This document shows positions 1-7,530 of a stretch of DNA of 64,000 bases, piece by piece. The notes beneath the pieces are model-generated. The model ran no database searches, had not been told where the DNA came from, and saw only the letters and a list, made by a program, of their open reading frames with translations. Position 1 is the stretch's first letter; each line of letters begins with the position of its first letter. The stretch is from Anaerofustis butyriciformans (lineage in GTDB: Bacteria; Bacillota; Clostridia; Eubacteriales; Anaerofustaceae): contig NZ_JAYFFH010000007.1 of assembly GCF_036289385.1 (NCBI RefSeq), positions 58,099 to 122,098 on the forward strand. The letters are read 5' to 3'. The position numbers and the translations under genes are program-made.

Positions 1-549
1 GGTTTGTCCAATAAGCATTACAGTTGTATCAAGACCTGCAACTTTTTTTGCTATATTTAATACTTGTTTTGAATTCTCATCAACGCAAATAATTTTTTCA
101 TTTTCTTTAATACTTGTTGATTCTATATTTATATTTTTTTTTGTCAGTAAGCTGTTTTTTTCTACTTCTTTTTTTAATTTATAAATTTCCGTTAAATCTC
201 TTACGTTTGTTACAACCATTATTATATTACCCTTTTTGTCAAAAACAGGAGAGCTTGTTATTAACGCTTTTTTTCCTGTTTTAAATTCTTGTTGAAGGGT
301 TATTGGTTCTTTTTTTTGAAGAGCTAAGACCGAACCTGATATAGATATTACATTATTTTTTATAAGATCAATCATGTTCTTTCCTAGAACTTCTTCTTTT
401 TTTAATCCGGTAATTACCTCATAAGATTTATTTACTTTTATTGTATTTGCCTTATTATCTGTTATATAAATACCGTCAAATGAGTTTTCTATTATTGCAT
501 CAAGTCTTTCATTTGCTTCTTGGAGATTATTAAAGATATTATTTTCCAT
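1..549 (-). CDS. PAS-domain sigma-54-dependent transcriptional activator, N-terminal part (truncated by window edge)
   Basis: The first 183 residues of a leftward gene are visible. The start ATG at 549 is preceded by a GAGGTG ribosome site. Residues 1-15 look like a short coiled coil. Residues 15-125 read as a PAS sensor domain (IIENSFDGIYITD, later SPVFDKKGN and VVTNVRDLTE). The window ends at TVMLIGQT, which matches the beginning of the Walker A loop of a sigma-54 interaction AAA+ domain, so the missing part is probably AAA+ followed by a Fis-type HTH. Such proteins activate -24/-12 promoters of catabolic operons in Clostridia. The target is unknown. An 18-bp inverted repeat lies just upstream (585-602). 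The AAA+ assignment rests on only about 10 residues. Confidence 0.8.
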   Translation of the reverse strand, partial: MENNIFNNLQEANERLDAIIENSFDGIYITDNKANTIKVNKSYEVITGLKKEEVLGKNMIDLIKNNVISISGSVLALQKKEPITLQQEFKTGKKALITSSPVFDKKGNIIMVVTNVRDLTEIYKLKKEVEKNSLLTKKNINIESTSIKENEKIICVDENSKQVLNIAKKVAGLDTTVMLIGQT

Positions 550-584
550 TTTACACCTCATATATAAATTTATTTTACTATGCA

Positions 585-602
585 TGTTGCAAAAATGCAA
601 CA
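585..602. promoter_or_regulatory. 18-bp inverted repeat between divergent genes
   Basis: TGTTGCA-AAAA-TGCAACA, arms 7 bp and loop 4 bp, with perfect arms. It sits in the divergent region about 35 bp upstream of the PAS regulator start and upstream of the promoter at 636-664. It is a good candidate operator or enhancer site for one of the two transcription units. No regulator can be assigned from sequence. Confidence 0.5.
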
Positions 603-635
603 ACCTGTTTTTAGTAATATAAGCAATAAATATAT

Positions 636-664
636 TTGAAAAAAATATAATTGTTTTATATAAT
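636..664 (+). promoter_or_regulatory. Sigma-A-type promoter for the 682-1488 operon
   Basis: TTGAAA (636-641), 17-bp spacer, TATAAT (659-664). The predicted +1 is around 671, which leaves a very short leader carrying the GAGGT site. This placement excludes the TTG codon at 664 as the start of the first gene. Confidence 0.7.
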
Positions 665-681
665 TGGGTAGAGGTAGAGTT

Positions 682-972
682 ATGTTAAAAGATGATAAAA
701 TAATAGAAATAGAAAAAGTTTTAAATGATAAGGTTCGTCCTTATTTAAAAAATCATGGCGGTAATGTTGTTATAAAGGAATATAAAGAAGGAATACTGAA
801 AGTAAAATTAATAGGTCAATGTGCAAACTGTGTAAGTGCAAAGACAACAAATGAAGAACTTATAAAATATAACTTATTAAAAGAAATACCAAGCATAAAA
901 GATGTAATTCTTGTTGAGGGAGTAAATGACGAACTTCTTGATTTTGCAAAAAATTTTCTAAAAGAGAAATAA
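682..972 (+). CDS. NifU C-terminal-domain protein (Fe-S scaffold-like)
   Basis: 96 aa starting at the ATG at 682, six bases after a GAGGT ribosome site. The upstream in-frame TTG at 664 overlaps the -10 box and is rejected. The protein is a single NifU C-terminal domain: the GGNVVI strand at residues 26-31 and the cluster-binding CANC motif (Cys47 and Cys50) match the family, as does the following IPSIKDVILV. Stand-alone domains of this kind carry or transfer Fe-S clusters in the cytoplasm. The last 20 residues form an extra acidic/basic helix. It is the first gene of a tight trio with a Cys-rich protein and an HhH protein. The fold assignment is firm; the client protein is unknown. Confidence 0.85.
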   Translation: MLKDDKIIEIEKVLNDKVRPYLKNHGGNVVIKEYKEGILKVKLIGQCANCVSAKTTNEELIKYNLLKEIPSIKDVILVEGVNDELLDFAKNFLKEK

Positions 973-973
973 A

Positions 974-1240
974 ATGAATGTATATTTAAAATACTGTGGC
1001 GGCTGCAATGAAACATATAACAGGGTTAGTGAAGTTGAAAAATTAAAAAAGGAATTCCCTGATTTATGTTTTTATTATGATGATAATCACATTTGTGATA
1101 TTGCGCTTATTGTATGCGGATGTAATAATGCTTGCGTTTGTATGGATAAAATAAAAATTGAAAATAAATATATTTTAAAGGATAAGGAAGATTTTTATAA
1201 AATAAAATCTATTTTATTAAATAAATTACAAAGGAATTGA
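974..1240 (+). CDS. Small cysteine-rich protein with CGGCN motif, unknown function
   Basis: 88 aa, starting one base after the upstream stop, so it is probably translationally coupled. It has eight cysteines: C8 and C11 in YCGGCNETYNR, C32, C41, then C48 and C50 (VCGC) and C54 and C56 (ACVC). No signal peptide or membrane segment is visible, so the cysteines are likely metal or Fe-S ligands in the cytoplasm. I recognise the CGGCN-x2-Y-[DN]-R pattern from small uncharacterised clostridial proteins but cannot assign a function. Position next to a NifU-type protein supports a metal-cluster role, which is inference. Confidence 0.75.
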   Translation: MNVYLKYCGGCNETYNRVSEVEKLKKEFPDLCFYYDDNHICDIALIVCGCNNACVCMDKIKIENKYILKDKEDFYKIKSILLNKLQRN

Positions 1241-1242
1241 TT

Positions 1243-1488
1243 ATGGGTGAACTTAGAAAAATACCAGGTGTAGGGAAGAAAACAGAAGAAGATTTAATAA
1301 TGTTAGGGTATAAAAATATTGAGTCCTTAAAAGGAGAAGATCCTGAAAAAATATATTTAAAGGAATGTGAACAAAAAGGCTGTAAAGTTGACAGGTGTCA
1401 GCTTTATGTATATAGATGTGCTGTTTATTATGCGAACGAAGGAGAAGATAGAGAGAATAAAAAGTGGTGGGATTTTAAAGATAAATAA
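1243..1488 (+). CDS. Helix-hairpin-helix protein, Cdd1-like family
   Basis: 81 aa from the ATG at 1243, which has an AAAGGAAT ribosome site six bases upstream. The in-frame TTG at 1237 overlaps the previous stop and is a poorer choice. Residues 5-20 (RKIPGVGKKTEEDLIM) form a helix-hairpin-helix with the GVGKKTEEDL hairpin. They are followed by four cysteines (C42, C47, C52, C59) in a CEQKGCxVDRC arrangement and a conserved-looking YRCAVYYA helix. This matches the small HhH proteins annotated as 'pathogenicity locus Cdd1' in Clostridia, whose function is not established. HhH modules bind DNA non-specifically; the cysteines could hold a metal. Confidence 0.8.
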   Translation: MGELRKIPGVGKKTEEDLIMLGYKNIESLKGEDPEKIYLKECEQKGCKVDRCQLYVYRCAVYYANEGEDRENKKWWDFKDK

Positions 1489-1497
1489 TACTAGTAT

Positions 1498-1526
1498 TTG
1501 ACATATTATGTTGTCAGTGGTAAAAT
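1498..1526 (+). promoter_or_regulatory. Promoter of the TPP riboswitch/thiT unit
   Basis: TTGACA (1498-1503), 17-bp spacer, TAAAAT (1521-1526), about 25 bp upstream of the riboswitch aptamer. Confidence 0.7.
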
Positions 1527-1549
1527 ATTGTGAAATTAAAATAATACAA

Positions 1550-1640
1550 ATAAGCTAGGGGAGCCTATGGGCTGAGAGAACTATTCGTGTTTACCCTTAC
1601 TACTTGATCCGGGTTATGCCGGCGTAAGGAAGCTAAATAT
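1550..1640 (+). ncRNA. TPP (THI-box) riboswitch
   Basis: Contains the hallmark elements of the thiamine pyrophosphate aptamer in order: GGGGAGCC (1557-1564), GGCTGAGAG, ACCCTT, CTTGATCCGGGTTATGCC and GGCGTAAGGAAGC. It lies directly upstream of a thiamine transporter gene, the expected target. Ligand binding should switch expression off when thiamine pyrophosphate is abundant. Confidence 0.97.
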
Positions 1641-1647
1641 TTTCTTA

Positions 1648-1674
1648 ACCCCTCCTATGTTTATAAAAGGAGGT
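1648..1674 (+). promoter_or_regulatory. Ribosome-site-sequestering hairpin (riboswitch expression platform)
   Basis: CCTCCT (about 1650-1655) can pair with the AGGAGG ribosome site of thiT (about 1668-1673), leaving the start ATG at 1681 just outside the hairpin. There is no U-tract, so control appears translational: the TPP-bound aptamer would leave CCTCCT free to mask the ribosome site. Confidence 0.7.
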
Positions 1675-1680
1675 ATTTTT

Positions 1681-2344
1681 ATGTCAATTTTTGTATCATC
1701 TACACCTGACGGTTATATGCCAACAACAATAGGATATATAACTTTAGCAGTTTTACTTATTGCGGCATTGGTTATAGGTGTATATTTATCAAAATCAAAT
1801 AAGAAAGAAAAACAAAAAAGTATCAGTACCAAAAAAATGGTTTTTTGTGCAATGATTATTGCTCTTGGAACAGTAGCATCAATGCTTAAAGTATATGAGT
1901 TTCCATTTGGAGGTTCCGTAACTTTATGTAGTATGTTATTTTGTATGCTTGGCGGGTTATTTTTTTTGGCCTGCAACAGGTATTTTTACAGGTGCTGCAT
2001 ATGGTATTTTGCAACTGATTATTGAGCCTTACATAGTTTTTCCTTTGCAAGTAATAGTTGATTATTTACTTGCTTTTGGTGCTCTTGGTTTATCCGGAAT
2101 ATTTTATAAATCAAAAAACGGTTTGTTAAAGGGATATATAGTTGGTGTTATCGGAAGATATATTTTTGCAGTCCTTTCAGGGTTTATATTTTTTGCTGAA
2201 TATGCTTGGGCAGGCTGGTCGCCACTTGCTTATTCTTTGGTATATAACGGAATATATATAGGAGCTGAAGCAATTCTTACAATTATTGTAATTTCAATAC
2301 CGGCTGTAAAAAAAGGATTTGAAAGAGTTAAAAATAATATTTAA
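1681..2344 (+). pseudogene. thiT: ThiT energy-coupling-factor thiamine transporter, frameshifted
   Basis: The start ATG at 1681 follows AGGAGG. The frame runs to TGA at 2025 but leaves the ThiT sequence at a run of eight T (1960-1967). From there the +2 frame continues to 2344 with typical ThiT sequence (PATGIFTGAAYGILQL, PLQVIVDYLLAFGALG, AGWSPLAYSLVYNG). Removing one T would give a single 220-aa protein with GGLFFWPATG across the junction. ThiT is the membrane S-component that binds thiamine and works with EcfA/EcfA'/EcfT. The intact riboswitch suggests a functional gene. Possible explanations are a homopolymer sequencing error, a recent mutation, or slippage on T8. The N-terminal first membrane helix (residues 10-35) is extra relative to classic ThiT. 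Confidence 0.85.
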
Positions 2345-2373
2345 GGAAGAAGTGTTTTACTTCTTCTTTTTTA
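2345..2373 (+). terminator. Rho-independent terminator of thiT
   Basis: GAAGAAGT-GTTTT-ACTTCTTC stem followed by a T-tract, immediately after the thiT stop. Confidence 0.85.
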
Positions 2374-2462
2374 TTATTAAGGAGTGCTTTTTGAACTTTG
2401 TAATATATTTATAATTTAGTTTTTAGTGTTATAATTATTTTAATATAGTTTGGAGGAATGTT

Positions 2463-2906
2463 ATGAGTATAGGACAAAGAATAGCACGTGAAAGAAGAAA
2501 TCTTAATTTGACACAAGAACAGCTTTCAGAAAAACTTGGAGTATCAAGACAAACAGTTTCAAAATGGGAGCAGGATATTATTTTAGTTGGTACAAATAAG
2601 CTTATAGAACTTTGTGATATACTTGAGGTAAGTATAGATTATTTATTAAAAGGTGAAGAAAAAAATTATAAGGTTGAAGTGAAAAATGGAGAAAAGGGGC
2701 TTGAAATGGATTGGACCAAAGTATATCCTATTTTAACTAAGTATCAAAATGAAATAGATATGGATTATTATTTATCTCATTTTGAGAAGATGATAAAAGA
2801 AGCAATGAAAAAATATGATTATTCTCTTGAAGATGCTGTTCTCGTTTTAAAAGATGTATTTTATAAAGCGTTTTTAAATATTGAAAAAAAAGAAAAGGAC
2901 TGTTAA
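2463..2906 (+). CDS. XRE-family transcriptional regulator
   Basis: 147 aa with a TTTGGAGG ribosome site before the ATG. Residues 5-60 are a classic lambda-repressor-type HTH (RIARERRNLNLTQEQLSEKLGVSRQTVSKWE). The SRQTVSKWE recognition helix and IELCDILEVSIDYLLKG are typical of Firmicute regulators of stress or transport genes. Residues 75-145 form a helical C-terminal region with no recognised domain. It is flanked by terminators on both sides, so it is monocistronic. Targets are unknown. Confidence 0.9.
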   Translation: MSIGQRIARERRNLNLTQEQLSEKLGVSRQTVSKWEQDIILVGTNKLIELCDILEVSIDYLLKGEEKNYKVEVKNGEKGLEMDWTKVYPILTKYQNEIDMDYYLSHFEKMIKEAMKKYDYSLEDAVLVLKDVFYKAFLNIEKKEKDC

Positions 2907-2919
2907 ACAGTCCTTTTTT
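2893..2919. terminator. Bidirectional terminator
   Basis: AAAAGGACTG-TTAAA-CAGTCCTTTT with a T-tract on the right and an A-tract on the left. It lies between the convergent XRE and DUF6440 genes and can serve both. Confidence 0.85.
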
Positions 2920-3094
2920 ATTCATTATATATTGGAGTAACCAAAGGTTTTCCGTCTTTGTTTAGTAAAGGTGTAAGTCCGCCTGCATTACCGTCGAAAT
3001 GGAATAAATAATTTACTCCTGTTTCTCTGTCAACCCAAATTTCATTACCTTTTATTGTTCCTTCACTATGAACTTTTATGAATCTTTTTTTCAT
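2918..3094 (-). CDS. DUF6440 family small protein
   Basis: 58 aa, start ATG at 3094, only two bases after the stop of the upstream CoA-transferase gene, so the two are probably co-transcribed. The sequence begins MKKRFIKVHSEG and contains EIWVDRETGVNYLFHF and GNAGGLTPLLNKDGKP. The pattern 'E-x-W-V-D-x-E-T-G-V-x-Y-L' with 'G-x-A-G-G-L-T-P-L-L' is that of the DUF6440 family. The role is unknown. No membrane or signal segment is seen. No strong ribosome site precedes it, which fits coupled translation. Confidence 0.85.
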   Translation of the reverse strand: MKKRFIKVHSEGTIKGNEIWVDRETGVNYLFHFDGNAGGLTPLLNKDGKPLVTPIYNE

Positions 3095-3096
3095 TG

Positions 3097-4440
3097 TTAT
3101 TTATTGCTTCTTCTCCAGATGTTCATTTTTTCTGCTTCTTTAATAAGTTCTTCTCTGAAGTCAGGATGAGCAACACTGATTAAAGCTTCAGCTTTTTGCC
3201 ATGTAGAAAGTCCTTTTAAGTTTACTTTACCATATTCTGTTACAACATAGTGAGTATTTGCTCTTGTATCTGTAACTACTGAACCAGGGTGAAGTGTTGG
3301 TAAGATACGAGATTTTAATTCACCTTGTTTGTTTTTGAATGTAGAAGATAAGCAGATAAAGCTTTTACCTCCTTTTGATAAGTAAGCACCAAGAACGAAG
3401 TCAAGTTGTCCGCCTGCTCCAGAAATTTGTTTTGTTCCTGAAGATTCAGAGCTTACTTGTCCGAATAAGTCAATATCAACAGCATTGTTGATTGAGATGA
3501 AGTTATCATGTTCAGAGATAACTCTTACATCGTTTGTATAATCAACAGGAACTGACATACATTCTGGGTTGTCATTTAAGTAATCATATAATTTTTTTGT
3601 ACCTGCTGCAAATGCATATGTTTGACGGAATCTGTTTAAGTTCTTTTTAGAACCATTGATTTTGCCTGCGTTTGCAATATCAACAAAACCGTCTACAAAC
3701 ATTTCTGTATGAACACCAAGGTCTTTTAAGTCTGATTCTGCGATTAAAGAACCAACTGCGTTTGGCATTCCACCGATACCAAGTTGTAAACAAGCTCCAT
3801 TAGGGATTTCTTCAACGATTAGTTTTGCAACTGTTTTATCAACGTCTGTTGCAGCTCCTCCGCCACCCATTTCAGCCATTGGAGGGTTGTCTCCTTCGAT
3901 AATCATATCTACATTTGAGATATGAACTGCAGATTCAAATCCGCCTAAACATCTTGGTACATTTTCGTTTACTTCAACAATAACTTTTTTTGCTGTTTCG
4001 CATACAGCCATTAAGTGTGAAGCACTTGGTCCAAAACTAAAGTATCCATGGTTATCCATTGGAGAAACTTGCATAACAGCAACATCTGCTCCCGGAGTAT
4101 TTCCATCTCTATAGTATCTTGGAAGTTCTGAGTAACGAATTGGCGCATAGAATGAGAATCCTTTAGCCACTGCTTTTCTTTCAATTCCGCCCATATGCCA
4201 AGAGTTCCATGTGAAATGATCTTTTGCATCTTCAAGTTTGAAGATTTCAGGTTCCCACATTAAGATACCGCCTCTTACGTTTACGTCTTTTAAGTTAGGC
4301 ATTAATTTTGCTAATTCTTTGTCGAATGCAACAGGAGTTGTTGCTGTCCAACCGTAATCAATCCAATCGCCTGATTTTACTGTTTTTGCTGCTTGTTCAG
4401 CACTTACTAATTTTTGTTCATATTCTTTTTTATAATCCAT
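3097..4440 (-). CDS. but: Butyryl-CoA:acetate CoA-transferase
   Basis: 447 aa, the usual length. Catalyses the last step of butyrate formation, moving CoA from butyryl-CoA to acetate, in the cytoplasm. It belongs to the AbfT/4-hydroxybutyrate CoA-transferase family. The catalytic glutamate is Glu246 in HTEMFVDG. The acetyl-CoA-hydrolase C-terminal motif GAGGQLDFVLGAYLSKGGKS and the following SSTFKNKQG match the subgroup used by gut butyrate producers. AGAGGA precedes the ATG. Closely related enzymes use 4-hydroxybutyrate or propionate, so substrate preference is inferred. A DUF6440 gene follows at once. The other butyrate-pathway genes are not in this window. Confidence 0.88.
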   Translation of the reverse strand: MDYKKEYEQKLVSAEQAAKTVKSGDWIDYGWTATTPVAFDKELAKLMPNLKDVNVRGGILMWEPEIFKLEDAKDHFTWNSWHMGGIERKAVAKGFSFYAPIRYSELPRYYRDGNTPGADVAVMQVSPMDNHGYFSFGPSASHLMAVCETAKKVIVEVNENVPRCLGGFESAVHISNVDMIIEGDNPPMAEMGGGGAATDVDKTVAKLIVEEIPNGACLQLGIGGMPNAVGSLIAESDLKDLGVHTEMFVDGFVDIANAGKINGSKKNLNRFRQTYAFAAGTKKLYDYLNDNPECMSVPVDYTNDVRVISEHDNFISINNAVDIDLFGQVSSESSGTKQISGAGGQLDFVLGAYLSKGGKSFICLSSTFKNKQGELKSRILPTLHPGSVVTDTRANTHYVVTEYGKVNLKGLSTWQKAEALISVAHPDFREELIKEAEKMNIWRRSNK

Positions 4441-4535
4441 ATTAGTATCCTCTCGTTTATTTGAATTATTTATATTTTATCATTAATAACTATTAAGGGT
4501 CAATAGCTTAAAGTTTTAAATCAGTAAAAAATTAC

Positions 4536-5477
4536 TTATTTTTTTCTCATTTTATTTCTTATTCTTATATCTGAACTGATAAAATGTAAATATTTAAAAT
4601 TACTTACTATCCTTGAATATATTCTTGATTTGTATTTATCGCTTATTTCATTGAGATTAAGATTTGTTGTTATTATCATTTTTTTATTGTAAGTGATTCT
4701 ATAATCAATTAATTTTAATATTTCATTGTTAACATATTCACTTTGGGTTTCTATTCCAAGGTCATCAAGAATTAATAAATCTGCATTTAATATATTTTGT
4801 TTATCTTCTTCTAAAGATGGATTAGAGAAATTTTTTATTGCATCTTCAAATTCTCTTGCAGTTAAACAAACAACACTATATCCTTTTTTTAATAAAACCT
4901 TTCCTGTTGCAGCTGCAAGAAAAGTCTTTCCACTTCCAACTTTACCTGACATTAGTAAACCTATGTTATTATTACTGTCATTAAATTCATTTATAAACCT
5001 TAAAGATTGTTGTTTATTTTTTAAAATATTTTCCCTTGGTGATATTTCTCCTTTTTTTGATTCATTAGTAAATAGATTTTCATTAAATTCTTCAAAGCTT
5101 CCCTTTCTAAAAAGTAAAGGGTGAGGTTTTACATTAAAATGTAAAAATTCTTTTAAGCAATCACACATATGTCCGTTTATATATCCTGTATCTTTGCATT
5201 TATTACAGTCGTATTTTACCTCCAAGAAATTTTCATCAAAACCCTTTTTTATTAATTCTTCTCTTAATTGATTATTTAGTTTTGTTTCTTTTTCTTTGTA
5301 TTTTTCACTACTTAGATTACCAAGACAAGCGCTTATTCCAAGTTCGTTAATTTCGTTAAGGATTTTCTTTATTTTAGGATAATTTTGTTTTACATAATCT
5401 ATTTTTCTTTCTAATTCTTTTTCTTTTAAATGTCTTTTATTGTTAAAATCAATCATTTTTTTTTCGTTAATATTCAT
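4536..5477 (-). CDS. dnaC: DnaC/DnaI-like replicative helicase loader
   Basis: 313 aa. An AAA+ ATPase that loads the replicative helicase at origins or stalled forks. The N-terminal coiled-coil region (1-75) is followed by a zinc-binding cluster (C91, C94, C105, C107 in CNKCKDTGYINGHMCDC), as in DnaI. Walker A is GKVGSGKT (about 178-185), Walker B is LLILDDLG (about 234-241), and sensor 1 is MIITTNLN. It sits 2 bp downstream of a dnaD-type gene on the same strand, the pairing seen in many Clostridia, where DnaD-like and DnaC-like proteins act together in helicase loading. Confidence 0.92.
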   Translation of the reverse strand: MNINEKKMIDFNNKRHLKEKELERKIDYVKQNYPKIKKILNEINELGISACLGNLSSEKYKEKETKLNNQLREELIKKGFDENFLEVKYDCNKCKDTGYINGHMCDCLKEFLHFNVKPHPLLFRKGSFEEFNENLFTNESKKGEISPRENILKNKQQSLRFINEFNDSNNNIGLLMSGKVGSGKTFLAAATGKVLLKKGYSVVCLTAREFEDAIKNFSNPSLEEDKQNILNADLLILDDLGIETQSEYVNNEILKLIDYRITYNKKMIITTNLNLNEISDKYKSRIYSRIVSNFKYLHFISSDIRIRNKMRKK

Positions 5478-5479
5478 GA

Positions 5480-6481
5480 TTAATCCTCACTCATCATTTT
5501 TATAATATCTTCTTCATTATAATATTCATAATCAAGATCTGCTTGTATCGTTTCTTTTGTACTTGAAGGTTTATTATATTGTTTATTGCTGTTTTGAGGT
5601 TTTGTGTTTTTATCTTTGTTTATATACATGCTATAAATTACACTATCAACATATTTAAAGCTTGGTTTGTTTGTTGCAATGGTTTCGTCACAGGCTTTTA
5701 AAATTTGTTCCATACTTAATTTATATTCATCAAGCCATTTATCCACAAGATTTTCTTCAGGTTTTGTAATAAATGTTCCTCTTGTATTAAGTCCAAGATA
5801 TTTAAATATTTTTTGATATTCTTGATATCTTTTATCGCTTTTGTTAAATTCCATTGCGGCTTCGTCAAAGGTTTTTATTCCTTTTGAGTGGAAGTCCATT
5901 GCCACTGCATTCCAATATTTTCTTTGTTTTATTTTCCTTTTAATAAGACATGTATTTACTATTAATTTAACGGTTTCTGTACTAAAAGAATAATCTTCCA
6001 TCCAGTCAGAGAACATTTCCATTTCTTGATGTGATATCGGTCTTCCAAGTCCACCTTCCTCAATGGAAGCTTCAAATTCTTTACTAAGTTCGTCAAATAA
6101 ACTTTGTTTTTTGGTGTTATATTCTATTGTTTCGCTGTAAGAACCGTTTTTCTTGAATTTTTCAGGAGTAAATATCATAGTAGATATATTTTTATATTGA
6201 ATTACATAGTTTCTTTTATCTGTATGAATAAAAGTTAAAACTTGTTTTTCATGCCAATATTTAAACGCTTTTACTACATCACCTTCACTCATTCCAAGAG
6301 TGTTTGCGATTTTTTTATTTGAAGGCATTTCGGCAATTGAGCTTTGTGTACATTTTAGTCCATATAAATATACTTTGACATAATCTCCTCTTGCCATTGG
6401 CATAAAGTGGTTTATAAAAATATTTTCTACTATTGTTACACCTATATCATCGTTGTTGTTTATAAATTCAAATCTATTCAT
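5480..6481 (-). CDS. DnaD-domain replication initiation protein
   Basis: 333 aa. The N-terminal winged-helix part (about 1-110) contains LGMSEGDVVKAFKYWHEKQVL, typical of DnaD. It is followed by two DnaB_2/DnaD-type helical domains (about 135-205, SHQEMEMFSDWMEDYSF; and about 225-290, YLGLNTRGTFITKPEENLV), as in DnaB-like two-copy proteins. It probably remodels origin DNA and recruits the helicase loader encoded just downstream. First gene of the leftward dnaD-dnaC pair; its start ATG at 6481 is followed upstream by an AT-rich divergent region shared with yhaM. Confidence 0.9.
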   Translation of the reverse strand: MNRFEFINNNDDIGVTIVENIFINHFMPMARGDYVKVYLYGLKCTQSSIAEMPSNKKIANTLGMSEGDVVKAFKYWHEKQVLTFIHTDKRNYVIQYKNISTMIFTPEKFKKNGSYSETIEYNTKKQSLFDELSKEFEASIEEGGLGRPISHQEMEMFSDWMEDYSFSTETVKLIVNTCLIKRKIKQRKYWNAVAMDFHSKGIKTFDEAAMEFNKSDKRYQEYQKIFKYLGLNTRGTFITKPEENLVDKWLDEYKLSMEQILKACDETIATNKPSFKYVDSVIYSMYINKDKNTKPQNSNKQYNKPSSTKETIQADLDYEYYNEEDIIKMMSED

Positions 6482-6575
6482 TTAAAATTTCTCCAAAATA
6501 AAGTAAAACAATTATAGCATATTTTGTAACTTTAGTGTAGAATATAATATGTATTTTAATTTTACGAGGTAGTAA

Positions 6576-7529
6576 ATGATTAGTAATTTAAAAGTTAGCG
6601 ATAAGGTATTCGATAATTTTATTTTAAAGAGCGTTATGCTTAGAAAGACAAGAACAGGTAAAGATTATCTTGATATAATCCTTAAAGATAAAAGCGGTGA
6701 AATTGCCGCAAAATTATGGAATGTGGAAGAAGAACAAAAGGATAGTTTTAAAGCCGGTGATGTTGTAAAAGTAAGCGGTGAAGTAGACAGCTTTGGTTCA
6801 AATCCTCAAGTTAAGATTGAACATATTGAAAAAGTTAAATTGAACGATGAAGAAATGAATAAGCTTGTTGAAGCCGCTCCTTTGAATGCTGATAAGATGT
6901 TTGAAGAAATTATTTTAACTATAAATAATTTCAAAAATAAAGATGTTAAACTTATCACAAAGACTTTAATTGATAAGTATGAATACAAATTTAAAACATA
7001 TCCTGCGGCAAAATCTTTTCATCATGCTATGAAAAGTGGACTATTATTTCATACTTTCACAATGCTTACAAATGCAAAAAAACTTAGTGCTACATATACA
7101 TTTTTAAATACAGATTTGCTTTTTGCAGGCGTTATACTTCATGATATATGTAAAACAGAAGAGATGGAATGTAATGATTTGGGTGTTGTTGAAAATTATA
7201 CAAAAGATGGACAACTTCTTGGTCATATAATTCAGTGTATTTGTGAAATAGATAATGTAAGCAGGACATTAAATATTGAAAGTGAAGTTCCGCTTTTGCT
7301 TAAACATATGGTTCTTTCTCATCATTATCATCCTGAGTTTGGATCTCCAAAGTATCCTATGATACCGGAAGCAGAAATGCTTCATTATCTTGATATTTTG
7401 GATTCAAGAATGAATCAAATGCAAACTGCTTTTAATGCTACAAAAGAAAATGAATTTTCAAGCAGGGTAAGAATGCTTGATAATAGAAATATATATCATT
7501 ATAATATAGAAGGTATGGAGGAGGAATAA
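6576..7529 (+). CDS. yhaM: 3'-5' exoribonuclease YhaM family protein
   Basis: 317 aa, matching the family length. An N-terminal OB-fold (residues about 12-88) for nucleic-acid binding is followed by an HD hydrolase domain. Metal-site residues are visible: H149/H150 in SFHHAMKSGLLFH, H189-D190 in ILHDICK, and H-x2-H in LSHHYHPEFG. YhaM is a manganese-dependent 3'-5' exonuclease in RNA turnover. An ACGAGG ribosome site precedes the ATG. The next gene starts one base after the stop, so the two are co-transcribed. Confidence 0.93.
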   Translation: MISNLKVSDKVFDNFILKSVMLRKTRTGKDYLDIILKDKSGEIAAKLWNVEEEQKDSFKAGDVVKVSGEVDSFGSNPQVKIEHIEKVKLNDEEMNKLVEAAPLNADKMFEEIILTINNFKNKDVKLITKTLIDKYEYKFKTYPAAKSFHHAMKSGLLFHTFTMLTNAKKLSATYTFLNTDLLFAGVILHDICKTEEMECNDLGVVENYTKDGQLLGHIIQCICEIDNVSRTLNIESEVPLLLKHMVLSHHYHPEFGSPKYPMIPEAEMLHYLDILDSRMNQMQTAFNATKENEFSSRVRMLDNRNIYHYNIEGMEEE

Positions 7530-7530
7530 C

